Below are positions 17,762-26,123 of a DNA stretch of 64,000 nt, in pieces. The notes beneath the pieces were generated by a model. That model worked only from the letters and a program-made list of their open reading frames with translations. It had not been told where the DNA came from and searched no databases. Made by a program: the position numbers and the translations under genes. Position 1 is the first letter of the stretch, and the number at the start of each line of letters is the position of its first letter. This DNA comes from Erwinia aphidicola (lineage in GTDB: Bacteria > Pseudomonadota > Gammaproteobacteria > Enterobacterales > Enterobacteriaceae). Location: the NCBI RefSeq assembly GCF_024169515.1, contig NZ_JAMKCQ010000002.1, positions 1 through 64,000 of the forward strand, in the 5' to 3' direction.

Positions 17762-17782
17762 AAGGGGGGCACCGCCCCCCTT
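17762..17782. terminator. GC hairpin between convergent genes
   Basis: AAGGGGGGC-acc-GCCCCCCTT, a perfect stem 10 nt after the RES stop and just before the stop of the convergent HTH gene. It has little T run, so it may be a weak bidirectional terminator. Confidence 0.6.
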
Positions 17783-17784
17783 CA

Positions 17785-18453
17785 TTATGCCGCGTCCTGC
17801 TTCCCGTACAGGCGGGCAAGGCGGTGAATTTCCGCCATAAGAACCGCATCCGGCCCCTCTTTGAGCAGCCCGGCCACGGTGTATGTACGCCCTGCAGGCT
17901 TCAGGCCATTAAGCGGCGTGGTGCGCTCTTCCAGGAAGAACGAGTATTGCATGCGGTCGCTCATTCCCTGCAGCTGCGCCAGCAGCTCCGGCACACCTTT
18001 CAGCACGCCGTTTTCAGAGACATCGGCATCACCGGTGAACTGGAAGACCGGGTAACAGAATTCGCCGTCCATATTCAGCGCCAGCAGCTTGTGCGCGTCC
18101 TTCTTGTTCTTAACGGTGACTTTTGAGCAACCCAGCTGTTCAGCCGTTTCAGCGGAGGTATACGCCCCCCCGTCCTGTTCAACGGTCTGCAGGAATTTTG
18201 CCTTACTCACCTTACGGCGGAGCAGTTTCTTCTTTTCAGGCGTCATGGCGTTCAGCGCCCGCTGCTGCATGAACTGAACGATAGCGTCTATGGCAAACAG
18301 CGCATCGGTCTGCCCCATAGTATTCTGAGTGACGGACGTTGAACCGGCACGCATATCCTGCGCCAGTTCTTCCGCAAAGCTTTCCAGGCGAAGCGCCGCA
18401 GCCTGATTATCCGGGTATTTCTGAACGTGGTGTTTTTCCTGAACGGTGTTCAT
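17785..18453 (-). CDS. HTH DNA-binding protein, possible partner of the RES protein
   Basis: 222 residues. A helix-turn-helix is visible in the middle (YTSAETAEQLGCSKVTVKNK). The C-terminal part (GEFCYPVFQFTGDADV..., LLAQLQGMSDRMQYSFFLEE, GRTYTVAGLLKEGPDAVL) resembles the region that in Xre/MbcA-type antitoxins binds RES toxins. The start is certain: AAGGAGG lies 6 nt from the ATG. A perfect inverted repeat (18465-18504) overlaps its ribosome site, so it likely autorepresses. The partnership with the RES gene is inferred from convergence and domain logic. Confidence 0.6.
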   Translation of the reverse strand: MNTVQEKHHVQKYPDNQAAALRLESFAEELAQDMRAGSTSVTQNTMGQTDALFAIDAIVQFMQQRALNAMTPEKKKLLRRKVSKAKFLQTVEQDGGAYTSAETAEQLGCSKVTVKNKKDAHKLLALNMDGEFCYPVFQFTGDADVSENGVLKGVPELLAQLQGMSDRMQYSFFLEERTTPLNGLKPAGRTYTVAGLLKEGPDAVLMAEIHRLARLYGKQDAA

Positions 18454-18464
18454 GAGAAACCTCC

Positions 18465-18504
18465 TTAACGATTACACTTAATACATAGTAATTGAAATCG
18501 TTAA
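18465..18504. promoter_or_regulatory. operator of the HTH gene
   Basis: Perfect 9-bp arms TTAACGATT-N22-AATCGTTAA, one arm overlapping the AAGGAGG of the minus-strand gene. This placement would block transcription and possibly ribosome access, a typical autoregulatory site. Confidence 0.6.
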
Positions 18505-18546
18505 CATGCACAAGAAATACACACTGCACTAAAGGTAAGAGCAAAA

Positions 18547-18568
18547 AAGCCGCCCCGAAGGACGGCTA
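18547..18568 (-). terminator. terminator of the small-peptide transcript
   Basis: Read on the minus strand: AGCCGTCC-ttcg-GGGCGGCT followed by TTTTTT, about 45 bp after the stop of the small hydrophobic ORF. Confidence 0.75.
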
Positions 18569-18611
18569 TAAACTTTGATGTTTTACCGGGTTCGCACCCG
18601 ATTCCGGAGCC

Positions 18612-18683
18612 TTAGCGGAACCAGTTGATAAGCTGCAATGCTGCCGCAGCAAAGTTAAGTATTACTATCACTGGCTCTAACAT
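18612..18683 (-). CDS. 23-residue hydrophobic peptide, type I toxin-like
   Basis: Encodes a single hydrophobic helix (VIVILNFAAAALQLINW) with an acidic start and basic end, the same design as TisB, DinQ and similar type I toxins that depolarise the inner membrane. GGAGG lies 8 nt before the ATG, but the leader folds into CACGCACC-N11-GGTGCGTG (18686-18712), whose 3' arm abuts and partly covers the ribosome site. The unit ends in an intrinsic terminator. It is too short for automatic gene calling. No antisense RNA promoter was located, so the antitoxin part is unproven. Confidence 0.6.
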   Translation of the reverse strand: MLEPVIVILNFAAAALQLINWFR

Positions 18684-18685
18684 AA

Positions 18686-18712
18686 CACGCACCTCCATCT
18701 ATGTGGTGCGTG
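18686..18712 (-). promoter_or_regulatory. leader hairpin over the ribosome site of the 23-residue ORF
   Basis: An 8-bp perfect stem immediately 5' of the ATG; two bases of GGAGG are paired and the rest is flanked by the stem. It is likely to reduce translation until the leader is processed or refolded. Upstream (18713-19190) I see no supported gene, only short inverted repeats around TGTGGATAA. Confidence 0.55.
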
Positions 18713-19192
18713 GCTAAGAACCAGTCCCCCGGCCTTTAAGTTCGTCTCCTTTGTTCTGTTCTTTTCTATGTTCAGAAGGGGCATCACCACGACACCGCCC
18801 CAGCCATACGCATAGCCATCCCAGTTAAGGCGGCGTGCCGATGATGCAGGATCAGATAAGGAAAAATGAGGAGAGACAGGCGGAGATGCTGTCCACAAAA
18901 TGCGTGGATAACTCGCCCTGAGCGCTGTGGATAAAGCAGAGTCTCCACAGGAGACCCGCCCTGTACGCCGAGTCGGTAACGCACCCCACAGATGATTAAA
19001 AATCAACCACCTTATTATCAACTCCGCGTCGGACTCAGCGTGCGCAGGAGACGCACCGGGCGCTGCAGGCAATGCGGCAAGCGCCGCGACCAAGTCGCAG
19101 ATTTTAGCCTGATTCGACTTCCAGCCTGTGGTTCGGCTAACCACCGGGGCAGCGTATTGTAAATCACTGGCAAAATTATTCTTTGCGATATA

Positions 19193-19208
19193 CTGTATAT
19201 AAATACAG
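19193..19208. promoter_or_regulatory. LexA box (SOS operator) of umuDC
   Basis: CTGTATATAAATACAG, a perfect CTGT-N8-ACAG LexA site, 17 bp upstream of the UmuD start. It predicts SOS induction of the operon. Confidence 0.9.
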
Positions 19209-19225
19209 TATTATTGGAATCTATT

Positions 19226-19654
19226 ATGCCGCTGATTTTCCTCACTCCACCGTCTTTGCCCACAGAGACACTCCAAATCCCCCTCTTTGGAGGAACCTGC
19301 CCTGCTGGGTTTCCAAGCCCGGCTCAGGATTACGTCGAGGAGATGCTCGACCTGAATGACCTGTGCATACGCCACCGCAGCAGCACGTATTTTGTCAGAG
19401 CCTCTGGTCATAGCATGACTGACGCCGGCATAAAGGATGGAGACCTTCTCGTCGTCGACAAGTCGGAGAAGCCCGCTCACGGAGACATCGTGATTGCCGC
19501 CGTGGATGGGGAGTTCACCGTCAAAGTTCTGCAGCTTCGCCCCTGTCTGGCACTGCAACCGATGAACACCTCATTCTCCACTATCTACCCGGAACCGGAC
19601 GCGCTGGAAATATTCGGTGTGGTGACCTGGTTTCTTCACGCCACACGGGGGTAA
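19226..19654 (+). CDS. umuD: UmuD-like SOS protein (MucA/ImpA type)
   Basis: 142 residues from the ATG at 19226. The self-cleavage site is [15 protein letters not shown] (Ala-Gly, as in MucA), followed by the Ser/Lys dyad: Ser in [10 protein letters not shown] and Lys in [10 protein letters not shown]. After RecA-stimulated cleavage the product joins UmuC to form a mutagenic polymerase V. A LexA box is just upstream. umuC starts 4 nt after its stop. Confidence 0.9.
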   Translation: MPLIFLTPPSLPTETLQIPLFGGTCPAGFPSPAQDYVEEMLDLNDLCIRHRSSTYFVRASGHSMTDAGIKDGDLLVVDKSEKPAHGDIVIAAVDGEFTVKVLQLRPCLALQPMNTSFSTIYPEPDALEIFGVVTWFLHATRG

Positions 19655-19657
19655 ACC

Positions 19658-20929
19658 ATGTTTGCGCTGGCTGACGTCAACAGTTTCTATGCGTCCTGCG
19701 AAAAGGTGTTCCGACCGGATTTGAAAGACAAACCTGTTATCGTTTTGAGTAACAACGATGGATGTGTGATCGCAAGATCGGTAGAAAGTAAAACACTGGG
19801 CATCAAAATGGGCCAACCCTGGTTCCAGATAAAATCGCAGTCCTACAGCTCACAACTACATGTATTCTCATCAAATTACTCGCTCTACCACGACATGAGC
19901 CAGCGCGTCATGTCGGCACTTGAAGAGCTTTCCCCCGCCGTGGAGCAGTACAGTATTGATGAGATGTTTCTTGGGATTACCGGCATAGACCGGGTGATGG
20001 CATTCGAGGATTTTGGCCGTCAGGTTCGGGCTCGTGTAAAAGCAGTCACCGGCCTTACGGTGGGTGTCGGAATGGGACCGACAAAAACACTGGCAAAGTC
20101 GGCGCAATGGGCGGGCAAAGAATGGCCTCAGTTCAGGGGAGTACTGGCACTGACCACGGGAAATCCTGCACGCACGGAAAAACTGCTGTCTCACCAGCCC
20201 GTTGAGGAGGTCTGGGGCGTTGGGCACCGGCTCAGCAAGCAACTGAACGCCATGGGTATCATCAGCGCACTCGACCTGGCGCGCAGCAACCCTGCCTTTA
20301 TCAGGAAGCATTTCAGCGTTGTGCTTGAGCGAACGGTGCGCGAACTGGCCGGTGAGTCATGTATTGCGCTGGAAGAAGTCCCACCAACGAAACAGCAGAT
20401 CGTCTGCAGCCGCAGCTTTGGTGAACGGGTCACCACGCTTGAAAATATGCGTCAGGCTGTCTGCAAACATGCGGAGCGTGCGGCGGAAAAATTACGCCAG
20501 GAAGGCCAGTATTGTCAGCATATTTCCGCCTTTATTAAAACCTCACCCTTCGCCCAGGGCGAACCCTACTACGGCAACGTGGCAGGGGAAAAGCTGACGG
20601 TGGCCACTCAGGATACCCGGGACATTATTGCGGCGGCCATGCGGGGTCTCGAACATATCTGGCGCGATGGACACCGCTATGCAAAGGCCGGTGTGATGCT
20701 GGGTGATTTCAGTTCGGGCTCAATGGCCCAGCTGGCATTGTTTGACAATTCCCCTCCCCGTCCTGCCAGTGCTCAGCTGATGTCCGTTCTGGACAAGGTC
20801 AATAATTCGGGACTGGGTAGATTGTGGTTTGCCGGTCAGGGCACTGCCCCGGAATGGCAGATGAAACGTGAGATGCTTTCACCTGCATGGACAACCCGCT
20901 GGAAAGACATTCCAGTCGCCAGACTTTAG
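19658..20929 (+). CDS. umuC: UmuC-like Y-family DNA polymerase
   Basis: A full-length 423-residue polymerase: MFALADVNSFYASCEKVF at the N-terminus, the catalytic YSIDEMFL motif with Ser-Ile-Asp-Glu, KTLAKSAQWAGK, the helix-hairpin-helix region GVGHRLSKQLNAMGI and a C-terminal little finger with FSSGSMAQLALFD. It carries out translesion synthesis as the catalytic subunit of pol V. It is in one operon with umuD under LexA control. Plasmid copies raise UV and drug mutagenesis in the host. Confidence 0.92.
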   Translation: MFALADVNSFYASCEKVFRPDLKDKPVIVLSNNDGCVIARSVESKTLGIKMGQPWFQIKSQSYSSQLHVFSSNYSLYHDMSQRVMSALEELSPAVEQYSIDEMFLGITGIDRVMAFEDFGRQVRARVKAVTGLTVGVGMGPTKTLAKSAQWAGKEWPQFRGVLALTTGNPARTEKLLSHQPVEEVWGVGHRLSKQLNAMGIISALDLARSNPAFIRKHFSVVLERTVRELAGESCIALEEVPPTKQQIVCSRSFGERVTTLENMRQAVCKHAERAAEKLRQEGQYCQHISAFIKTSPFAQGEPYYGNVAGEKLTVATQDTRDIIAAAMRGLEHIWRDGHRYAKAGVMLGDFSSGSMAQLALFDNSPPRPASAQLMSVLDKVNNSGLGRLWFAGQGTAPEWQMKREMLSPAWTTRWKDIPVARL

Positions 20930-20975
20930 CTGGAATTGGCGTGCAAAAAAACCATTCGGATGATGAAAAGCATGG

Positions 20976-21185
20976 AGATTTCACCCTGAAATTCTTTGAT
21001 GAAAATATTTATATTCAATAAGTTAGGTATGAAATTTGGGTGGAGAGTTTTCTCAAAAATGAAGCATGAAAAATGTTGATAGCAGGTTTGATATCCAGGT
21101 AATGGCGGTTTCCTCTGGAGATTTCACCTTGAAATTTCCAGAGGAAAAACCAATTAATCATATAGTTAGGCATGAAAAACAGATG
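20976..21185. other. parS: P1-type parS centromere, two copies
   Basis: Two direct repeat units. Each has the ParB heptamer pair ATTTCAC(C/C)TGAAAT (20978-20992 and 21121-21135), then an AT-rich segment with an IHF-like site (TTCAATAAGTTA, AATCATATAGTTA), then AGTTAGG(T/C)ATGAAA. The heptamer pair is the reverse complement of the P1 parS A-box pair, and the boxes-IHF-box order is that of P1. The second unit has extra flanking arms CCTCTGGA/TCCAGAGG (21112-21144). It is directly downstream of parB, as in P1. Confidence 0.7.
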
Positions 21186-21194
21186 GAGAACAAA

Positions 21195-22166
21195 TCATTT
21201 TTCAAGATGATCAGAGAGTATTTTCTCAAGCGCCTCGTCTATTGCGGTCTGAAGCTCGGGAGAAAGTCTGTTAAATTCATAGCTGAACATCCGGCCTTTT
21301 GTTTTCTTTCGCGCGTAACGGTTTTTATCTTCGAACTTCCAGATTGCCGTAGTGACCGTTTTGTCTTTGACCGATGAAGAGCCTATAACCAACGCCTCTT
21401 TTCGAATTTCCGCGATGAGTTTGTTCTTTACCTCATCATCAGCAAGTGATGAATCATCGCAGATGCCCCTGAAAACCTCACTAAGGTTTGATATCAACTC
21501 AGATAATTCAATCCCTTTAACGGACAGGATCTCCTCAATGCTCAGCAGTGACTTATAATCAGCAAACGAAAGCATGGCCTGCACCGGGAAGACTGATATA
21601 AGTTCCAGGGGAACGCTTGCTGCCTGAAGTGCTCTTGTAACAGTGGCCTGGGACAGATTTTCAGCTTCTGCAATGTCCTTCTGGGACATACCGCTATTCT
21701 TCAAGGTCTGCAGTCTCAACCCAACCTCACGAAGGTTATGTTCTCGAGCAGTCTGAATATCTTTTGCCAGTGCACGTGCTTCAGCCGGCGTCAGGTTCTC
21801 ATCAGTAGTCAGAACATCCAGCCCGCATTTGCTGAGAATCGCTGATGCGCGGCGACGTGAGCCATCAAGGATCTCAATAACGTCATTTTTTCTGACGCCA
21901 ATAGCCGGGAAAAACTGCTGTAACCTGATGGTCCGGGTAATGTCTTTGAGCGATTCAGCGGTCAGTGCTGACTGGTCGCGACCATTATTTTCAAGCACCA
22001 CAAATGTAGTTCGTTCAACATCAGGCGCAGATACCCTGATAAGCGTAAAACGCACTTTTCTGCCAGAGGTCAGAGTAAATATTTGCTGGAACTCTTCAGC
22101 AGATGGTTCGCTTTTAAGAACAGGTGAGTTGAATGTGCGTCCAATAGTAGGTCGTGATTTACTCAT
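21195..22166 (-). CDS. parB: ParB partition protein (P1 type)
   Basis: 323 residues, the length of P1/P7 ParB. It has an N-terminal ParA-interaction segment, a central helix-turn-helix (SQKDIAEAENLSQATVTRAL) and a C-terminal dimerisation/B-box domain (TTAIWKFEDKNRYARKK...). It binds the two parS units just downstream and stimulates ParA. It starts 8 nt after the parA stop. Confidence 0.88.
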   Translation of the reverse strand: MSKSRPTIGRTFNSPVLKSEPSAEEFQQIFTLTSGRKVRFTLIRVSAPDVERTTFVVLENNGRDQSALTAESLKDITRTIRLQQFFPAIGVRKNDVIEILDGSRRRASAILSKCGLDVLTTDENLTPAEARALAKDIQTAREHNLREVGLRLQTLKNSGMSQKDIAEAENLSQATVTRALQAASVPLELISVFPVQAMLSFADYKSLLSIEEILSVKGIELSELISNLSEVFRGICDDSSLADDEVKNKLIAEIRKEALVIGSSSVKDKTVTTAIWKFEDKNRYARKKTKGRMFSYEFNRLSPELQTAIDEALEKILSDHLEK

Positions 22167-22174
22167 ACAATACC

Positions 22175-23374
22175 TCAGTTAACCCGGATAAATTCAAGAC
22201 GGTCAAAGGCTGCCTTTGCAAAATCTTCTGCCGCCGCGCGTGCGTTTTTAAGGGCCTCACTGCTTCCAACATAGGTTGAAGGGTTAGCAGAAATCACCGT
22301 ATCAAACGACTCTCCGCATCTTTCAAACCCATCGAGGCGGGGTAAAGCAGCATCAAGCATGTCGCCACCGAAAATTTCTTTTGCGAGGCTGTGACACATT
22401 TTATGGTCGGCTTTATTAGACAACTTCGACATAAATCCAATGTTTGCCAGAAGACGACATTCACATCCTGATGACTCAATAATGCTGACCAGTTCTGGCA
22501 ATCTGGTGAGATATTTAAGCGTTGAGTGGAAGTCCACCTGAGCTGGCGGGACCGGTGTCATAAGAACATCAGCAGCTGCTATGGCATTGTTCAGGAAAGC
22601 ATCAAGATGAGGACCGCTGTCTATGAAAATGAAATCATAATCGTGCTCAAGCTTTTCAACGATGTTTTGTCTTAATACAGCATGCGGGTTCTGTCCTGGA
22701 AGATGTTCAAGGCACAGCTGTTCCCATCCTGATGCAATGAAAGCATCGTCAATTGAAGCGGGTAACACATCCACGCCAGGAACAACCGAAGGCACAATGA
22801 ACTCTTCAATCAGTTCTTCCCGACTGACGTTCTGTAGCATTGCCTGCGCGGATGTTGTGTCAACCATGCCCACGGCGCGAGTATGATTCAGAAACATGGT
22901 GGCAGAAGACTGCGGATCGAGGTCAACCACAAGAATTCGTAAATCTTCGTGCAGAAGGTGAGGGTGAGCGCGCATAGCGTGCGCGAGGGACACTGTTGAT
23001 ACAGTTTTGGATACACCGCCCTTCAGATTGCCGATAAATACGGTCAGTGCCTCCGAATGACGATCCCGGTACTTGGGTACGCCGCGGTGATGATAAATAT
23101 CGATAATATTCTGAATGGTCATGGCATATTTTGTAGACGAACCCGCCGAACGTTTATCAAAAACATAACCATTTTCTTCCATCTCACTCACTGCATAATC
23201 AACGTTAGCCCGGGTAAGCTTTGGCAGCTTGGACAGTGCAGCTTTAGCATAAACCTGAAAGTATCTGTCTTCACTGAATTCCTGTTTCTGAGCTTGTATC
23301 TGGTCTGTTAAGGCCGTAAGCATCTTTCCTGCGCGAACCGCTATCTTTTCAGCCTGATGTGATTCAGTACTCAT
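22175..23374 (-). CDS. parA: ParA partition ATPase (type Ia, P1-like)
   Basis: 399 residues from the ATG at 23374 (MSTESHQAEKIAVRAG; AAGGAT upstream), matching P1 ParA (about 400). The frame extends to 23539 but without a ribosome site. It has an N-terminal HTH autorepressor domain, the deviant Walker A KGGVSKTVST, a Walker B-like LRILVVDLDPQ and an A' FIFIDSGPHLD. It positions the plasmid on the nucleoid and represses its own operon. Confidence 0.9.
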   Translation of the reverse strand: MSTESHQAEKIAVRAGKMLTALTDQIQAQKQEFSEDRYFQVYAKAALSKLPKLTRANVDYAVSEMEENGYVFDKRSAGSSTKYAMTIQNIIDIYHHRGVPKYRDRHSEALTVFIGNLKGGVSKTVSTVSLAHAMRAHPHLLHEDLRILVVDLDPQSSATMFLNHTRAVGMVDTTSAQAMLQNVSREELIEEFIVPSVVPGVDVLPASIDDAFIASGWEQLCLEHLPGQNPHAVLRQNIVEKLEHDYDFIFIDSGPHLDAFLNNAIAAADVLMTPVPPAQVDFHSTLKYLTRLPELVSIIESSGCECRLLANIGFMSKLSNKADHKMCHSLAKEIFGGDMLDAALPRLDGFERCGESFDTVISANPSTYVGSSEALKNARAAAEDFAKAAFDRLEFIRVN

Positions 23375-23521
23375 TGAATATCCTTTTATGTAGGAAATTA
23401 CCATAAAATCAATAATCCTGCATATGAATCTAAAAATCAACATTTGCTTATAAATATTGCATGAGGATGATTCCTCAGCGTGCTGAAAGGCTGAGGGTAA
23501 GACAGCTGGGTTTAAATAATG

Positions 23522-23565
23522 AACCTGAGACAGAACCATAATGGTTTATGGTTCTGTCTCAGGTT
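23522..23565. promoter_or_regulatory. 20-bp perfect inverted repeat between parA and the origin
   Basis: Arms AACCTGAGACAGAACCATAA and its exact complement are separated by 4 nt. There is no T run, so it is not a standard terminator. It lies about 150 bp upstream of the ParA start and next to the replication origin; candidate roles are parOP or a cruciform-forming boundary. Confidence 0.5.
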
Positions 23566-23604
23566 GAACAAGCCGAAGGCGCGTTAGTCTCCGGGGAGGC
23601 GTAT

Positions 23605-23875
23605 TTATCCACATATACAGCTCATATTTTTAAGAGATCTTTTTATATTGTTTTTAAACCTTTTTAGCCGGCTCTCAGCCCAGAGCTGACGCGGCCTGTA
23701 AAGAAGTTAACGTGACAAAATGCCCTGATGCTGTGACAGACTGCCCTCAAAACCGGGTTAAGCTGAGACAATTCGCCCTCAACAGTGTGACAAATTGCCC
23801 TTAACTATCTTTAAAAACATAGAGTTATTGACAAGTTTATGACAGCGTGACAACCTTAAAACTTGTCACGACACC
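23605..23875 (+). other. RepE-type origin: DnaA box, AT-rich region, iterons, repE operator
   Basis: A perfect DnaA box TTATCCACA (23605-23613) is followed by AT-rich DNA, then four iteron-like elements of the TGTGACAAATTGCCCT type (about 23712, 23732, 23763, 23785). Closest to the gene is TGACAAGTTT...AAACTTGTCA, a dyad overlapping the TTGACA -35 (23828-23833), matching the F ori2/repE operator design. RepE monomers bind iterons and dimers bind the operator. Confidence 0.8.
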
Positions 23876-23892
23876 GGAGCAAATGACACCCG

Positions 23893-24636
23893 ATGACCAC
23901 TGAAATACTACTGGCCGATAAACCCAGAAAAGTGGGTCAGCGCATCGTGCAGTCAAATGAACTGACGGAGGCCGCTTACAGTTTGTCTCGTGATCAGAAA
24001 CGCATGCTCTATTTGTTTGTTGACCAGATCCGCAGAACTGAAACCCCAGGTAGCGAAGATTTCCACGACGGTAAGTGCGAAATTGCCGTAGCCCACTATG
24101 CAAAAACCTTCGGGCTGACCTCTGCAGAAGCAAGTAAAGATATTCGTAACGCCCTGAAGAATTTTGTCGGTAAAGAAGTCGTGTTTTACCGGCCAGAAGA
24201 GGATAAGGGAGATGAAAAGGGCTACGAGTCTTTTCCCTGGTTTATCAAACGTTCGCACAGCCCTGCACGAGGTCTCTACAGCGTTCATCTGAACCCGTAT
24301 CTGATCCCTTACTTTGTCGGATTGCAGAACCGTTTTACCCAGTTCCGCCTGGGAGAAACCCGCGAGATAACCAGTCCCTATGCTATGCGACTCTACGAGT
24401 CTCTTTGTCAGTACCGGGGCGACAAGACATACGGTACCGTCATACTGGGTATTGAATGGATGATTGAGCGCTATCAGTTGCCACAGAGTTATACCCGCAT
24501 GCCCGATTTTCGACGCAGATTCCTGATCCCGGTAGTCGAAGAAATCAATCGCCGCACTCCGTTAACGGTAAGCTATATCGAAAAGAAATCAGGACGACTG
24601 ACCACCCACATCATCTTTTCATTTACCGAAGTGTGA
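23893..24636 (+). CDS. repE: RepE/RepFIA-like replication initiator
   Basis: 247 residues, very close to F RepE along the whole length ([70 protein letters not shown]-like segment, [20 protein letters not shown]). It contains the two winged-helix domains of Rep_3 initiators. Iterons of matching sequence lie on both sides. It is one of two initiators in the window. Confidence 0.93.
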   Translation: MTTEILLADKPRKVGQRIVQSNELTEAAYSLSRDQKRMLYLFVDQIRRTETPGSEDFHDGKCEIAVAHYAKTFGLTSAEASKDIRNALKNFVGKEVVFYRPEEDKGDEKGYESFPWFIKRSHSPARGLYSVHLNPYLIPYFVGLQNRFTQFRLGETREITSPYAMRLYESLCQYRGDKTYGTVILGIEWMIERYQLPQSYTRMPDFRRRFLIPVVEEINRRTPLTVSYIEKKSGRLTTHIIFSFTEV

Positions 24637-24743
24637 CATCCGGCACTCAGTTCTGTTTTCCGTGTCGCCATGTCAGGACATTCCGTCTTCGCCACGGCAA
24701 ATCAGATATTGCCCCATAACGACTGTTCTGTGCTGCACCAATA

Positions 24744-25345
24744 CAGATTGTCGCATTTGATGCTCTTCCTGAAGCAGTTCCATTTACCAACACTCTGAAA
24801 CTGATCTCTCAACACTGCTCCCGGTAAGTGCAGTTTGTCACACCTGCACCCGGGCTTTATCTTCATGGTTAGAGATATTCATCGAGAAGAAGAGGGCAGA
24901 TTGTCACAGGACGAATCACTGACTGATGTTCCCACAGAACTGGAAAGTGGGATACGTCAGGCTGAACAGAGTTCAGCAACCCTCACAGCATGCCGTCATT
25001 TCTGCCAGATTCTGAAATCTGGCATTACTGCAGGGGCAGTTTGTCACACCTGAACCTGATGAACGACGACAGGGCTTCATTATTAAGTGAGAACTTTTAA
25101 GTGCCTGTCAGGAAGTCAGGTACACAGCGCTGTGGCTATGAGGGCAATTTGTCACAACATGAACACGAGGATAGGGTGATGGCATCACATTTTACTGAGA
25201 GCAACTTGTCACGGTCTAATGCGAATCATGGAGATAACCTTCCTGTCAGAATACTGATGGCGGGTTGTCACAGCAGTCAGCCCCGCGATGACAGACTACT
25301 ATTATGTTATGGCCAATCCTGGTGAGGGTAGTTTGTCACGTTTGA
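24744..25345. repeat. incC-type iteron array downstream of repE
   Basis: Eight dispersed copies of (G)CA(G/A)(T/A)TTGTCACA-like iterons, inverted relative to those upstream of repE: near 24744, 24830, 24896, 25035, 25143, 25201, 25260 and 25328. They match the copy-control/incompatibility iterons of F. There are no genes between 24637 and 25430. Confidence 0.8.
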
Positions 25346-25430
25346 GAAAAGCTGGCCGGTGCCAACGAAGGCAAGTACACGATCCAGAAATGAATAAGCC
25401 TGTAGCCTGAACTGGAGGCCAGAGCAACCC

Positions 25431-26123
25431 TTAGCTGACTTCTGATGCCTGCCTGCTCACGTTTGTGGCAAGGTTGATGATTTGCCTGTGCCGAAGCTCA
25501 CGCCGGTAGACCTTCCACATCACCTGCATGGCAGAATGTGGCCCGCCAGCAAGCCGTGTCTCCGGGTATCCACCCAGCCTGCGCAGCCTGCGCGCCAGAC
25601 GGATGGCGCTCAGGCCGATCCGTGCATACTGCTTTTGCCTCTCATCAAACCAGGGGCCATTCTCAGGGGGATCCCAGAGATTATCGTAAACTTCATCAAG
25701 AACAGGCCCGACAGCTCTCAGGCGCACCGGCAGCTCACGAATGAAATAAAGTAATTCGGGCGGAACAGACTTCCACTCCCCGTCAATATCTTCAAGCATC
25801 AGCTCGGGTTCGGAGACGCTCGCGACCAGTTCAGCATCTTCCCGCAGAGCAACACCGTAATCTGCCGCCACCAGGGCACACTTCTGTGCAAACTCTTCCA
25901 GCCTGAAGATCAGCTCGGTGCTGATATAGCGGAACTCAGCCTCGCGCTTCTCTACGGCGTCTTCCTTCTCCCGCCGCCGTTTTTCTTCCAGCATCTGCAA
26001 CTCACGCCGGCGGGTAAAGTGGTGGGTCAGTATCACGACCAGCAGACCGCCGGTGACGGTCACGGCAGCGGCCACCACGGGCCATGCGGTAAAAACGGTT
26101 TCAGCTGCTTCTGCCGTCATCAA
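25431..26123 (-). CDS. membrane-anchored coiled-coil hypothetical protein
   Basis: 230 residues: one N-terminal membrane helix (WPVVAAAVTVTGGLLVVILTH), a highly charged coiled coil (RRRELQMLEEKRRREKED) and a helical C-terminal domain. It overlaps the 3' end of the ResD-like gene by 4 nt and is therefore coupled to it. No known domain recognised. It could link the resolution/replication module to the membrane, but nothing proves this. Confidence 0.65.
   Translation of the reverse strand: MMTAEAAETVFTAWPVVAAAVTVTGGLLVVILTHHFTRRRELQMLEEKRRREKEDAVEKREAEFRYISTELIFRLEEFAQKCALVAADYGVALREDAELVASVSEPELMLEDIDGEWKSVPPELLYFIRELPVRLRAVGPVLDEVYDNLWDPPENGPWFDERQKQYARIGLSAIRLARRLRRLGGYPETRLAGGPHSAMQVMWKVYRRELRHRQIINLATNVSRQASEVS

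Noticed and set aside
18926..18934. Perfect DnaA box (TGTGGATAA) within nearby inverted repeats, possible third origin
   Set aside because: No initiator gene, iterons or AT-rich unwinding region next to it; a single 9-mer can occur by chance.
18677..19144. 155-residue minus-strand ORF near the umuDC promoter
   Set aside because: It overlaps the leader hairpin of the 23-residue ORF, has no ribosome site, mixed composition and no recognisable motif.
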